In this document: in pieces, positions 37,501 to 50,500 of the stretch | Position numbering within the stretch: the stretch's first letter is position 1 | How the letters are laid out: every line of letters starts with the position of its first letter | Assembly (NCBI GenBank): GCA_963402885.1 | Contig: OY727103.1 | Location: 498,501-562,500, forward strand | DNA length: 64,000 nucleotides | Direction: 5' to 3' | From: Antedon bifida | Lineage: Eukaryota; Echinodermata; Crinoidea; Comatulida; Antedonidae | The notes under the pieces: model-generated | The model's input: only the letters and a program-made list of their open reading frames with translations | Told to the model about the DNA's origin: nothing | Database searches by the model: none | Made by a program: the position numbers and the translations under genes

Positions 37501-40500
37501 ACACAAATATTTATGTTTACTTTGTGAGCTGATGATGCTAGTGAAAGACAGTGTTATCAATGATGGGCAACAGTATACCCTCTTGATAATACAATATTTG
37601 CCAAATCACACAAAATGTTTAAATTTATTCTGTGTGCTAATGATTAGAACGTTCCCAAGTGGAAATCAGTGTTATACAGTAAATGATGGGCTACTGATAC
37701 CCTCTTGAAAGAAGACTAATTAATTCATAATCAATCATTTTAGTTGTAAAATCACACAAATGTTTGGAGTTGCAATATTAATCACGCTTTCGTTTTGGGA
37801 CAGTAGACGAAGAAGATGGTAAGTTAACAGATCATGAAAAATGGAACGTGTATTCCGTCCACGTTACAGTCGTTATGGTCTGTTAAAATTACCGTCTAGA
37901 ACGTTTACCCTCTCCAAACGGAAAGCTCGCCAAATTAATATCCAAAATAAAAATTACCAGAGGATCCTTGTTAGCACAGATCTGCAATACAGCTGAAATA
38001 AACAAATAAGTATTTTGTTAAAAAGTTATAAATGAATTATCAATGACATTCAATAATCTATAATCAATTTAATAATCAATATGTCAATCAATTCCACACT
38101 GAAAACAATCCAAGTATAAAACAACTGTAATCATTTTAACATGTTTAGCAAATTTAGGAATAAAGATTGTACACATTTTTGTAGAAGCAAGCCAAGTTTT
38201 TCAAAATTGTGTGACATTATTATTTTAAACATATGCCTAGAAAATAAATACATTATCCTTTTAAACTTCAAAAAATTGCATTTGGGAAAAAAATAATGTG
38301 TCAATCCCAACACAGAACAGGATACAAACTCTTAGTGTGTTTCCTCGCACTGATTTTGATGTAATTTGGGAGAAAAACACTACATCTACTTAATCTTATA
38401 GTCTACTGTAAAAAACAACAAAAAGACAGCAACTACTGTATTGTAGTAAAATTGTTACAATCTGTATTGTGAATTTTGAAAAATAAAGGTAAAATTTTGA
38501 GAAAAAAACCTACAATAGACAGACATTTAAAATTGTATTTGATAACATTTTTAAATCAGCAACTTGATATTTAAGCAGATGTTGTTTTTGAGTTGTGGAA
38601 CAGAGTGTGTCAACTGAGCAGGGATGATCAAACTAAGTTATCAAGGGGAAGCAACGTCACATGACTCCTAATGAATCTTTTCCATGTTAATTTAATGTCT
38701 GTTGCATGAAATATAAATACTTCCTCAATTGTGAGCAGCTTGCAAAAAACACAAACAAGAAAATATCAGAACAATTATGACAACAGTTGTAAACATTTGG
38801 AACACCTTGGGAACGAAGGAATATAGAATATGGACATAAGTATTAGGGTACACAGTAACTGTAGTATGTGGTTTGATACAGTATATGTACAATACTGTAC
38901 AGAAGCACCACTGAAGATTCCTCTTGAAAACGAGCCTCCCAAAATAAATTAAATAAATAATAATTCAATTTAATAGCGCAAAATGCAGGGTGCCTCTAAT
39001 ATGCAGGGTGCCTCTAAGCGCTGAACAATCAACAGAAAATGTTATAAAAGAGCAAATGTATGTTTAAGTAACTATACTTATGTAGTTACAGTTACTGTAC
39101 TTAACTGAACAGAATTATAATTATAAAATCACAAGATAAAATCCCAGGCCGTCATCATTTCCAGGGTTGTGTTTTTGAAAATTGAAAGTCAGTGTTGTTG
39201 CAGACTGTTTTCTTTTCATACACATATTCCCTTATTTTTATAAAGTAAATTTTATATTGAATATAATTTGTCCCAATTGAAAATGAATTAAATAAATTAT
39301 AAAAAAATTCCCACCAATATTAATTGTGAGGCATGGAAGATACAGTAGTGACTGAATCCTCAAACTACAGAACACACTGTACAGTACAATGGGCCCCAGA
39401 CATACTGTGTTAAAGTGATGAGCATCATACAATACTGTATATTAATTACAATAGACAGTAATAATACAGAGTGTACTGTATATTACTATACATGAATAAC
39501 CTATTATGACTGTCTGGGACAGAAAATGTGCATTATTACAGTGGAAAAGTTTAGGTTAAATTAAACAATAAAGGCAGTTAAATTTTAATGCACTGTATTA
39601 AAATTTAAGTACACTAGAATCTAATAATCTAAGTATAAGAACCCCTGGTTCTAATCATATGCAAGGCTACATTAAATTACTGTGGGGATTTCCCTAAATT
39701 ATCCCATGTTGCTACACATTTTTTTTTATTATTTCATATTTTATTCAGCAAATGAAGCCTTCTCAGACGACAACACAGCACACGCAACTGTAGGTCCTAC
39801 CTCAGCCTAGCTTGTCGCAAATCGAAAACACTTCGTACGCAAATTAAAAGACAGTCAAAGCCATGATTTAAAGAGTCACTACCACCTAGTCTTTGATTTA
39901 AAAAAGAAGCAATTTTGTTTTCTAATAATCAGCAGGGTTTCATTTTGATAAGAAAAAATGTTTTTTAAGTCTAATGTCTACTACAAGCCCGGCTAACACA
40001 CATCATTAACATTGCTATTTGCACAAAGGTACAGACATCATGGTAGGCAAAGCATAACACCATGCTGGCCTGGCTAGACATCTACAATTTATTATACTAA
40101 CTGGTATATTGTGAAACGAGCAATGAATTTTCCAAAAGCAATAATAAAAGAGAATTTGAATTTTATTAATATACTGTACTGTAATGTTTAATCTGCATCA
40201 CAATGATATTCATAGTATTACCAGTGACTGTATACTTAATAGGCCTGCCGCTGTTCAAGCTTAGTTAATTTAAGCACTAAGTTCGCTTATTGCTACAGTA
40301 TACTCTTGTGGGTACTGGTAACCAGCATACCCGGGTAAATTCCTAATTCCTGCCCAACATGAATGTACAGTAACTTGTTGCCGGTAAAATTTCCTTTCCT
40401 CATTTTAAAAAAACATTTGAAATGGTACAATATAATTTGCTATAAGATATACTGTATAAAACAATGTAATTCATTTAATAACTCAGTTGTTTATTTTAAC

Positions 40501-42492
40501 TAAAGTCTTCTTGTAATTAGCAAGTGATCATACTGTACACTCTTAGCATGTTTGTCAACATTTTACAATACAGTCTACTGTATAATGTGTTTGTTTTGTA
40601 CATTCAGCCTATAAAGTTGCCATCTGAAATCAAAGTGGACTTTTACAATTCACAGTAGACAACCAAAGGTCAAATGTTATCATCTTATCAATATTTTTTA
40701 TACAGTATATAACAGTAGCTTCCCTATATGATGACATCATTCAATAAATACCAATTGACTGCTTTCTGGTTATAAAGCTCTGTCTACACTATTTTTGTGA
40801 AAAAAAAAATGTGATGTGCCCATATGGACATAGTGTAGATAGAGCTTAATACATTTGATGTGAAAATGAACTTAAATATGTTTTAAAAAATGAAACAAAG
40901 TGAATTTTAGAATTTTCCGACATTTCAGTTGGGTTGTTACGCCAAAACTGCCTTCTTGAAGACGTTATTAACGACCAAAACGTCAAGACATTCTTGCATT
41001 TATATTCTTATAGAAACACATGGTTTGTCTAGTGTAGTGAATTTGCAATAAACGGTAAAGTGTTTATTCACCAAGCAAACCTAAAGCTCTGTTTACACTA
41101 TCAAACTAGTTTGACAAAAAAGTGTGATGTGCCCAAATATGGTAGTGATATGAGATCATCATGTCTACATTTGGGCACATCACATTTTTTTCTTAACATA
41201 AAGTTTGATAGTGTAGACAGAACTTTAAAACAAAACGACTACAGTATAGTACAACATAAAATATGAAAAATAATGCAGTTATACTTACTAGGAGATTCCG
41301 TGTCTGAACCCATGCTAAGATAAACAACTGTCAAAGTTACAAAGAACAAAAACATGAACACCAACAGCATCATTGAAACGTAATGTCCGTATTTTGAAGC
41401 CCAAGTTTTTGTAATGTTCTCCTCTGTTTGGAATTCACTTTCCAATTGTCCAGAATGTTTGTGATGGTCACCGCCGCCGCTTGCAACATGGTTAGCGGTT
41501 TCAGAAACATGATTTGCCCCTCTCTCTTTGGTTGAACGTCGTCTCAAGGACCGCGGTGTACGGTTTTCGTAAACAGAAACATTGTCAGACGAGGCCGACG
41601 TATTGTTCGATTTGTTATGACTGCCGTGTTGTGAAATGTCAGATGATCTAGTTTTAATCGGGGTACCAACTTTCATCGGAGTACTAGTACTTGAGTCATT
41701 TTGTGAAATAGATTTACGACTTGTCGCTATCAAGGTACTACTGCTAGGCCTAGCCCTGGATATTTCGGATTTATCTGGCTTATTACTGTTCCTCATTGGA
41801 GAACTTTTCATAAAAGTTTGACTTAAAATACTGGAAGAAGTAGAAACAATATCATCAGATTCACCCTCACCATTTACGGCTTTCATTTCATCGATATCTG
41901 AATCTGAAAAATCATCATCTTTTGAATTAGTTGCATGATTTTTATTATGCCTATTTGTGTTTGATAAAAGAGTACCAACAACTTGCAGAGATCGCCTGCC
42001 CGATCGCCGTGTCGCTGTACTACTTGTTGTACTTGCAGCCTGATGATTTCCTAATGATCGTCTGTTTCTTGTTGTGAGTTTATCTTTCAAAACGCCAAGG
42101 CTAGGCCTAACATCCAAACTTTTAACTGACGAATCTACTTCATCTTCGTTTATGAAATCCTTTATGTTTCGCTGCGATCCCCTTTTTCGTAGGCTACCTA
42201 CTCCATTATCGTTTACAACTTGCGTGGCGGTGACAGACGGTCTGGAGCGACCTTTCCGCCAGCTTGACTTGCCCTCCTCCTCATCGCTTTCGTCGGAACT
42301 GAAGCCGATAAGGGGTCGGTTGGCTACGGGCTTATTTTTGCCCTTTTTAGCCACAATCTTTTTTCCAGATTTTAAAGTATTTAACTTTCTAATATACAGA
42401 CCACGAGTAGATGCTGTCACTGGCCCTGGATCAAATCCTAATCGTTTTAATTCAGCACGAAGCTCAGCGTCCGTTAGCTCTGTGTCCGCCAT
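28509..42492 (-). CDS. LEMD3: Inner nuclear membrane protein MAN1 (LEM domain-containing 3)
   Basis: Fourteen exons in transcript order: 42492-41289, 37992-37958, 36765-36696, 36542-36448, 35280-35186, 34840-34683, 34060-33959, 32772-32697, 32354-32195, 30728-30689, 30390-30303, 29763-29655, 29152-29074, 28663-28509; phases agree and give 821 aa (human 911). Residues about 4-45 are the LEM domain (LKRLGFDPGPVTASTRGLY), which binds the chromatin protein BAF. IGFSSDESDEEE is shared with vertebrate MAN1. Helix 1 is near 367-392 and helix 2 near 540-565, with a lumenal loop between. The C-terminal part has the MAN1 winged-helix signature PHVRDRLIPP and VWDRAVRYINSEESRV, then an RRM-like domain (QFLKIRNMFDQ, VLHIAVDKNSPEG, GSWFDGRLVTVKYL) that in vertebrates binds R-SMADs and dampens TGF-beta/BMP signalling. 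Presence of the RRM separates it from LEMD2. Start chosen at the first ATG, in a good context (AACATGG). Confidence 0.95.
28727..28798. mobile_element. Family-1 element, right half missing
   Basis: Intact left end AAGCTCTGTCTACACTATC, then breaks off after GGTAGTGATATACCC. LEMD3 last intron. Confidence 0.75.
29239..29620. repeat. 23-bp minisatellite, about 16 units
   Basis: Units of CTCAGCACAAACTCAGGACT plus GCA fill much of the LEMD3 intron between the 29655 and 29152 exon edges. Open in one frame only because 23-mers cycle through frames without stops. Confidence 0.9.
31066..31215. mobile_element. Family-1 MITE-like element, full length
   Basis: Left end AAGCTCTGTCTACACTAT, right end TAATGTAGACAGAGCTTAA; LEMD3 intron. 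Confidence 0.85.
33613..33763. mobile_element. Family-1 MITE-like element, diverged
   Basis: Ends AAGCTCTCTGTACACTATC / GATATTGTAGAAAGAGTTTAA; LEMD3 intron. Confidence 0.8.
33835..33986. repeat. Perfect 76-bp tandem duplication across the LEMD3 exon 7 donor
   Basis: Copies 33835-33910 and 33911-33986 are identical. Each contains the last exonic codons and the donor ATAG/GTAAGA on the minus strand. Confidence 0.9.
34544..34672. repeat. ~50-bp tandem repeat next to the LEMD3 exon 6 donor
   Basis: Three starts of TGTCCTCACAAACAATGG (34544 with an 8-nt insert, 34602, 34652), the last partial and about 10 nt from the donor at 34682. Confidence 0.8.
35925..36190. repeat. Two-copy ~120-130-bp duplication
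   Basis: Segments with AGAGTACCTA, GTTTAATTTGTACTGTA and ATTATCAGATA occur twice in a LEMD3 intron, moderately diverged. Confidence 0.6.
40773..40848. mobile_element. Family-1 element, short internal-deletion form
   Basis: Only 76 bp; both ends (AAGCTCTGTCTACACTAT, TAGTGTAGATAGAGCTTA) flank GTGATGTGCCCATATGGACA. LEMD3 first intron. Confidence 0.8.
41082..41226. mobile_element. Family-1 MITE-like element, full length
   Basis: Ends AAGCTCTGTTTACACTATC / GATAGTGTAGACAGAACTTT; 63 nt from the LEMD3 exon 1 donor. Confidence 0.85.
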
Positions 42493-42880
42493 GTTTCCTT
42501 TCAAAAGGTGACATTCAATGCCCCGGATGTAATTTGGAGGAGCCCGCGATCGAGAGAGCTAACCACAAAAGGGGCTTCCTACAGAAAAGTTAACCGCAAA
42601 AGTTTTTTGATGCATTTGATTAATTGCAACTGCTGCATAGCAGGCAAAACCCGATGAATTGAAATCAAAATATGTATATTTAAATAACTTTCGTTTTAGC
42701 TATTGATAAACTGATGATAATGGCAATATGCGTTTAATGTAATATATTATAAGTTATCTTGCAATCCAATTAATTGATATCTAAAAAAAACATGATACAT
42801 TTTCACAATTTAAGCAGTATCAACTTTTGTTAGTTTATGTCATACTATACAAAATTAATTAAAAACAAGCATTTTAGTTT

Positions 42881-43769
42881 ATCTATGTTGAGGTACTGTT
42901 AGGATACTAGTTTTAATGAAGTATTTCATGAATATTAAAGATGGAAAATACATTTATTTTCACTTCCATATCAGTACGGGAACTATTGAACTGGGATTAT
43001 CAATAGAGGGGGTAGTTGTGGTTTTTGCTGCTATCATACATTTTTGAAACTGAACTTTTTGCTAGTTATTGACCATTACCGTGTTAAATTATGTTGATTT
43101 AAATCAAAGAGTGGTCTATCCATGTTTGAGGTGCTAGGATACTAGTTTTAATGAAGTACTTCATGAATTAAAGGTGTATTATGATGGAAAAATACATTTA
43201 TTTCCCTATCAGTACGGGAACTATATTGAACTGGGATTGCCAATAGAGGGGGTAGTTGTGTTTTTTACTGCTATCATAAAGTTTTGAAACTGAACTTTTT
43301 GTTAGTAAATCGACCTATATCGTGTTAAATCAATTTGATTAAAATCAAAGAGTGGTCTATCCATGTTAAGGTGTTAGGATATTAGTTTTAAATGAAGTAT
43401 TTTATGAATATTAAAGGTATATTGAATATTTAAAAATAGATTTATTTTCGATCAGTACGGGAACCATTGAACTAACACTGCGATTTTTACCAATAGAGGG
43501 GGTAGTTGTGTTTTTTGCTCCTATCATAATAATTGTTGAACACAATTTCTACATATTATTTAAATATTATATTGACCTATATATATCATAATAATTTTTT
43601 TTTTAAAGCAAGATGTGGTCTACCCATACGGAGGTGCTAGGATACTAGTATTAACGAAATATTTCATGAATAAATGTGTATAATGATATGATGGAAAAGT
43701 AGATTTATTTTTACTATCAGTACGGGAACTATCACGACATTTACCAACAAAGAGGGGGTAGTTGTGACA
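42881..43769. repeat. Four-copy ~240-bp direct repeat upstream of LEMD3
   Basis: The anchor TCAGTACGGGAAC recurs at about 42971, 43209, 43452 and 43717; AGAGGGGGTAGTTGTG follows each. Copies are clearly diverged. Confidence 0.85.
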
Positions 43770-43787
43770 AACAATACAACTACCCCC
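43754..43787. other. 12-bp stem hairpin at the end of the 240-bp repeat
   Basis: GGGGGTAGTTGT (43754-43765) and ACAACTACCCCC (43776-43787) are perfect inverted repeats with a 10-nt loop. Confidence 0.8.
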
Positions 43788-44565
43788 CCTGTTGTTAATA
43801 GCGGTCTCCACCAATGTACTTCTATTAAAGATGTAAAGATATACAGATGTATTAAAGATGTATTAAAGATGTATTATAAATGTTTAAGATACGTTGTTTA
43901 AATAAAAATTAGCCAATAATGCAGAAAGAGAAATGAATCATCATATTTAATACTAACAAAGACATAGCGACACCTTTTACCATAATGTATCAGTTTATTA
44001 ATCATATTAATATCGAACGATATTCGAAGGGGACCGCGCAGAAAAGTAAAATTACTATTATATATTTTATACGGCGTCAGATGGGGCAGAGTTTTAACCA
44101 CTGTAGGCTCAATTTTAACTTGTCTATTGGACCGACAGGAACGTTTGCGCAGGCGCGCTCAAATGTTGTTACTGCTTTGTACACGCGCGCGTCAACTCTT
44201 TTCGTAGAGTACGCGTTTTGACACGGTCCCTAAGAATCGTTTACTTTGACACTTGCCGCCCTCGTCAGCTGCAAATTGGATTAAAATTCATATTGCGTGT
44301 TCTTATCTATGTCGGGTCCACTGGTAAAGAGAACTTTGAACACTCGCACGATACAACAATGTTTAGTTTCCAATTGATTCTGAAGAATGATATGTCAAAA
44401 ATAGAAATTATACTGGACATCGCATTACACGGACGTTTGCTCTAAAAGTTGAAGCTGATGACGAACCAACCGGATTAAAATAGTCTTGACGTCTAGAAAT
44501 TGGATTTTTTTTATTAATTTTATTTATCTGTCGACGGAAAAAGAACTATAAATCTTGTGGACATA

Positions 44566-47500
44566 ATGGTGGAACCGTTAGACGAGAAAAACACGACGGA
44601 GATTGTTGTACCTATAAACGGAGAGGCGTTTTCAAAGACGAATACTCCAGGTAAGGATAAAATTAATCAAAAAAACAACTTTAAAACAGTTGTAATGATT
44701 TGTACCGTAAGGTTACAATTACTTACAAATTAAAAAATATAACATTAGCTATCTATTCTATTTTTATCTAAAACTTGTGACGTATTAAAAGTAAAGTATA
44801 GTCTTTATAGAAATTATAAAACAAATCGTCACTCCATTTACGATTTGAACCCGGTATTTGTATAACTTTATAAATACACCCTGCACACCAACTAGGACTG
44901 AGAATGTCGTTTTCTATTTCTTCAACACCACGAGGCGCTTCACAAGAAGTGTACGCGCACACAATCCAATATCAACAATTGAACGCACGTGATAAATACT
45001 GTATTTTGTAACAGTTATTACTTTTCTGTGTATATTTCATGTTATAATTGAGGTACTTGAGTTTCACTAAAATAATTTTACAAAACCACCATATACCGTT
45101 ATGAAAATGATACCGGATTATCATAGAATAACTTTTCCCAAAATCCACTTTCTTGCAGTAAGGAAGTGTTTTTGTATTTTAATTTTTCGTTACGCCATTT
45201 TTAATTGGTAACCATATCAATCATTATCGTGATAATATCATGAACTTTGCCCATAAATGAAGTTCATATCTGTACAGCGTAATACAATTAGGCATTAGTA
45301 ATAGAAATAAACAGAAGAACACAATATGAAAGGACGTACACAAACACAAACAATTTGACCAATCACACAACAAGATTACTTTGATTGCGCGTACTGACGC
45401 GTCCGTCACGTCTTTGCGTTGGTTTCCTACGTTCCAGGACGAAAAGCAAAGACGCAAAAACGGCGCACCTCAATTTGACCAATCACACAACAAGATTACT
45501 TTGATTTCGCGTACTGACGCGGCGTATTGCGTTGGTATCCTAGGTTACCATCACTAGGACGAAACGCAATGACGTAACCAGCGTATCTCAATTTGACCAA
45601 TCACGACGCATGGACCATATGAATTGTCCTTTTTAAGTTGGAACTAGATATCCATGGTACATGACAATGATCGACGTAGACCGTATCTATAAATGGGTCA
45701 ATTAAATCAAAAATACCAATAAGACAACATAAAATATATGGTTAATTGTTATCGCTTTCAAACCATAGTATTTATAGCGTACATTAAATTGTCTGCTGCC
45801 GCAATTCTATGATGAGCTTACATCTCTCAACAAAAGTCATTTGGTTTATGTTGTACTGATGGCTCAGAAATTAACTTATATGAAATGATCAACCGACCTA
45901 CATACTGTATATTATACAGGTTTCAAATAACTGATAACATACTTTGGGTACTGTACCCTTACCCACAATTCCTTTGTCGTTTAAAACCATATAACCCATC
46001 TTTTATGACACCCAAATTATAGGAACACTTTCTGATCCCGTGAACGAACGAGGAGAAATCTGTGTTCAAACACTACGGCCACTAATTTAGGGATCACGTT
46101 TGGGTCCCGAAGGTGTCCTCCTAATATCATTGCATGAATTTATGTACAGTATTATGCATATTTACGACGTCGCTTCAAACTGTAGTGGAGACCAAGTTTA
46201 TGTTTAAATCATAAGGTTCAAAAGTTGAATTACAGATTGAATCAAACATGGCGTAATGATCAAATACACGGAATTCATCATTAATATTCTACAATCATTA
46301 ACTACATTCAATCCGATAACGTTTGATAAATATTACCGATACCGGCTTAACGGTTTAACGACCCGATCATTGTTTCTAAACATAATTATGCGACTGACGA
46401 AAACACAACGAAGTAGACAGTAGGGATCAGCTAAGAGATTTGCTAGGCCTTACTTGTTTTCCTTATTCAATTTTTCAGTTATCATTCCATAAATCAAGCG
46501 ATTAAATCGTCATCAAAATATTCTATTTACAGGAAACATGAGCGCCGTTAAATCAGTAGATAAACAAATACATGTTTGTTCATCGCTAGACGGACGCGCA
46601 AGAATCGCACCAAAATAAACCGTGTGTCGGATAAAAACGTTGGCATGAATAATTTGAAGCACAAAACCTACTTATTAGCGACAAAATAAGGAAAATAAAT
46701 GTATTTTATTAACCAATTAAAATATAGTCAACTCATTCTAATAGACTGCGTGCGCACACTTCCTCTATTGCTAGCGCGCACTTTCTCCATTGCTAGCGCG
46801 CACACTTTCTCCATTGCCAGCGCGCGCACTTCACACTTAATTACGGCGCTGTTTATGTCTTGATCATTTTAAAATGACTTGCTTTGCCGATAATTTATAA
46901 CAAAGGTTTACGAATTATAAATCTATTGTTTTCTTTTAACCGCTGTATGACCTTTCCATTATTCCATAATTATGGCCAGTAGCACATCAATAAAACACAT
47001 CACAATCTGCATACATCGCCATAAAGCAATTTCCATTGTCCTGCTATATAGCTTACAGCTCCTAACTCCAAACTTGATCACAGTCTTAGGCTAGAAAACA
47101 CATCACGGTGTTCTATTTTTTGGTCCCGTCTGAATTATAATTGTATCCATCTTAAAGTTTTTTATTTTCGCTGTGACGTTGTCGTGACTGGCGCATGTCA
47201 GTTGAGACGTTTTCTTGTTGTTCGCGGAGGCGTGTAAGTTAAACGTAACGATTCGTATTGAGAAAACCGTCGTCACACACCATGCGAACGCGGTAGAAAG
47301 GCAGGCCAACATGGCGAGGCCGGGAGCATATACCAACACTACAGTCGTCTACAAGTCTCTCAGACAAGGTATGTTTAAGTATTCACTATATAAAAATATA
47401 AAAAAACGTTTACATTTATTATTTAACGTTAAATATATCAGTTAATAAATAATAAATTACATTTTTGCGATAGATTTATGATATCGGATATGCGATGAAC

Positions 47501-50500
47501 AATTTATGTTAAGTATCTTCACGATTGCTTGGTTACGGTCTGATGGTTATAAACACATTTCTTTATAATTAAAATATAATATCCTCTTATTATAATATTT
47601 AATATTATTTGGTTTCTTTTACAAAAAAAAAATCCATGTAAAATATAGATTTATTCCTAACAAAATATTTGTTCGGAAACGAACAGCTGAAGCACGCCTT
47701 TGATATTTATTATGTTAAACTCCTCGCAATCAAACAAACATTATAACGCTATTTTTAGTGAATCATTATAATTAACTATATGAACAAATTAGTATTGCTA
47801 TGAGAAGATATTGGAATATAATTTTACTACGTTTAATATGTAAACGTGTTATACGCATCTATTCATTTCATTAGCATTTTTACATTGTTTAAAAACACCC
47901 ACGAAAAACATGTTTTTTTCCACATCGGCGGGCATGATGGAGTGTCTGTCTAGTAATGTTCATATATTATTCTGAACTCAACTCAAAAGCACTACTGAAA
48001 AACCCCAGAATCGGGAAACAGAATATGAAAACAGATTCTCAATGAATTCTTAATTAATGACCTTAATGTTTTCACTTAAGCACGTCCATGCTTGTAATAT
48101 TAAATTGTATAGTTTTCACAGATATAAATATTTGAACAAGACCCAAAAGCAAATTTATTCTGGAACAAATAAATGTGATGCTATCGGGTATGTACGCATA
48201 ATTACTCATTGAACACAGTCATCACTACGTTACAACAGCCACTTAATACATTCACTGGTAATCATCACCCTTCGTAAATTGCTTAAAATAAATTGATTCG
48301 TATGTATGTAGTAAACATGCGTTCACACGGCCCTTTGACACGACTGTCTCATTCCGATATCCTCCCGATTTAAAAGGATAATGACGTCATAAGCTTTGAA
48401 ACCTATTACTTAAATTAAAACATGTTCTGTGTGTGGTTGTTATTATAATATTCATCTCGCGGGAATGTAGTGGATCGATATTTGTCGATTCGTTGTCTTG
48501 TTATTTCTAAGCGAGTGTTGGCTTTCTGATTATACACAAACAGAAGACAATTATTCACCGAGGCTGAAGAAAATAAACATTCGATGGAATTTGAGACAAT
48601 ATGATAATGATTATGATACATGATAATGATTACGATGATAATGATGGTGATCGGAGCATTAAAATTAATATATAGACTCCAACTTACACCTCAACACGGT
48701 TTAGTAGTGATGACAGCCCTATTTGACTATGCCTTAATCAGGTAGACGGTATTATATGATTTGAGGGAGCGGCGCGCAGTGGAACATCCTTAATTTTACC
48801 GTTTCTGCCAAATACGATATAGGCTCTGATCAACGATATTTTTGTCAGTCGTGTATATAGGTGAAAGCCTAGCCTATCACTTAATAATATAATAATGTTT
48901 GAAAATCTGTGTTTACACACGGTACACAATCAGTGTTAGTTTAGCGACATTTCTGGCCTCACGGGAAACAATACCGTGTGCATATTTGTTAACCTGTCGT
49001 CGTTTGGTATAGGCTACGTAATAGACAATCAGTTCAACCAATACTTAAATCTTGGTTACCACTAGGACGCATCGCATGCAGGGACGTGCGTAACGCAACG
49101 TAAGTTAGTTGACCAATCATAAGCGATGGATTATTCGAACTTTCGCTTGTCATTGGTCAACACGCTTGCGTTGCATTTACGTCCTTGCGTTACGTCCTAG
49201 TCAGAAAACCAAGCTTAGTAGTAATCACGACACAGAATATGATTCGAACTGTCGTTCGTAATTGGGTAGTTCACATGCGTTGCGTTTCTGCGCTGCGTTT
49301 AAGTGAAAAACCAAGATTAGTAGTAATCACGACACAGAATATGATTCGAACTGTCGTTCGTAATTGGGTAGTTCACATGCGTTGCGTTTCTGCGCTGCGT
49401 TTAAGTGAAAAACCAAGATTAGTAGTAATCACGACACAGAATATGATTCGAACTGTCGTTCGTAATTGGGTAGTTCACATGCGTTGCGCCTACGTTTCTG
49501 CGCTGCGTTTAAGTGAAAAACCAAGCCTTAAAATCGGCATATCATTTTCATTTGTCAATTCTAATTCATTGATGAAATTAAATTTTCTGGAATATATCGG
49601 GATTTCCCTTTTTAGTGTGTACTCAGTTAATTACGGTTTCGACAATGCTTAATGTGTAGCACGTACATTATAGCCAATATCTGATGATAATTTGTATATT
49701 GTTGTATACTTGTATTATTATATATACTGCATTTAAAACTAAATATTAATGTATGTAGGTCTATTAGTTTATTTAAATCGCTTTGTGTTCCACACAACGC
49801 ATTGCAATATTTTAAAGTATGGTTTCCCTAAGCACTAGCCAATTAAGATGAGACCAATTTACTTTAAGTATCAAATAACCATTACAATTTACAGCTGGAT
49901 TGTTGGCATTTATCATATAATATTGTTTTTTCCCATTTGTATCTTATATCCAAGATATATTTAGGGATCTCCTTAGAATCACCGCATCCCTAATATCTCT
50001 TTACATCTTTCGCATTTCTTTCAAACAAAAAGATTTTTTTTGCTATGATATGTTGACGACGAAAAAAGAACCCGGATGGTTTAAATAAATATAATTCTTG
50101 TAATTATCAAAATAAAGAAATAACACTCATAATATTTTAATGCAATATCTACAAAATAATGATAACGACTAAAAACAGTCGTAAGACACTATAACTACGT
50201 TTCATTGGTCTTATAAATACGTGCTCTATTGCTACATCACCACTTGATATATTGCAAAACGTAGATTATTAAACGAAGCACGCTTCAGCTGTCTAGCCTC
50301 CTACATCATTAGTATGTCTTTTTATGTGACTTTCATATCATTAAACGCGCGCTATTAATGTTATGTGAGCAGGTCTTGCCTGGACTCAGTAATTCTGATT
50401 AGTTTCATAGATGCTCTATTCATAAACAAAATATTGCAGGAAAATGTTCCTGATAATATAATTATAAACACTTCTCCTTATAACTTTTGTGTTTTGGAAG

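Larger units (their letters stand above)
42493..44565. other. Region between LEMD3 and the two-helix membrane gene
   Basis: The two genes are transcribed divergently from here. The middle is filled by a four-copy ~240-bp repeat (42.88-43.77 kb). From about 44.0 to 44.5 kb the sequence becomes richer in CG, compatible with promoter and 5' UTR of the plus-strand gene. No further coding exon was recognised. Confidence 0.5.

Noticed and set aside
37328-37708. 126-aa plus-strand frame
   Set aside because: Lies antisense in a LEMD3 intron, AT-rich composition, contains a partly duplicated segment and no recognisable domain.
42502-42504. Upstream start for LEMD3 (MKGN extension)
   Set aside because: The codon there is TTG; the first ATG is at 42492 and gives the normal LEM-domain N-terminus.
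42074-42511. 145-aa plus-strand frame
   Set aside because: Shadow of LEMD3 exon 1 on the opposite strand.
49185-49652. 155-aa plus-strand frame
   Set aside because: Produced by the 102-bp tandem array and a family-2 element; no homology or splice support.
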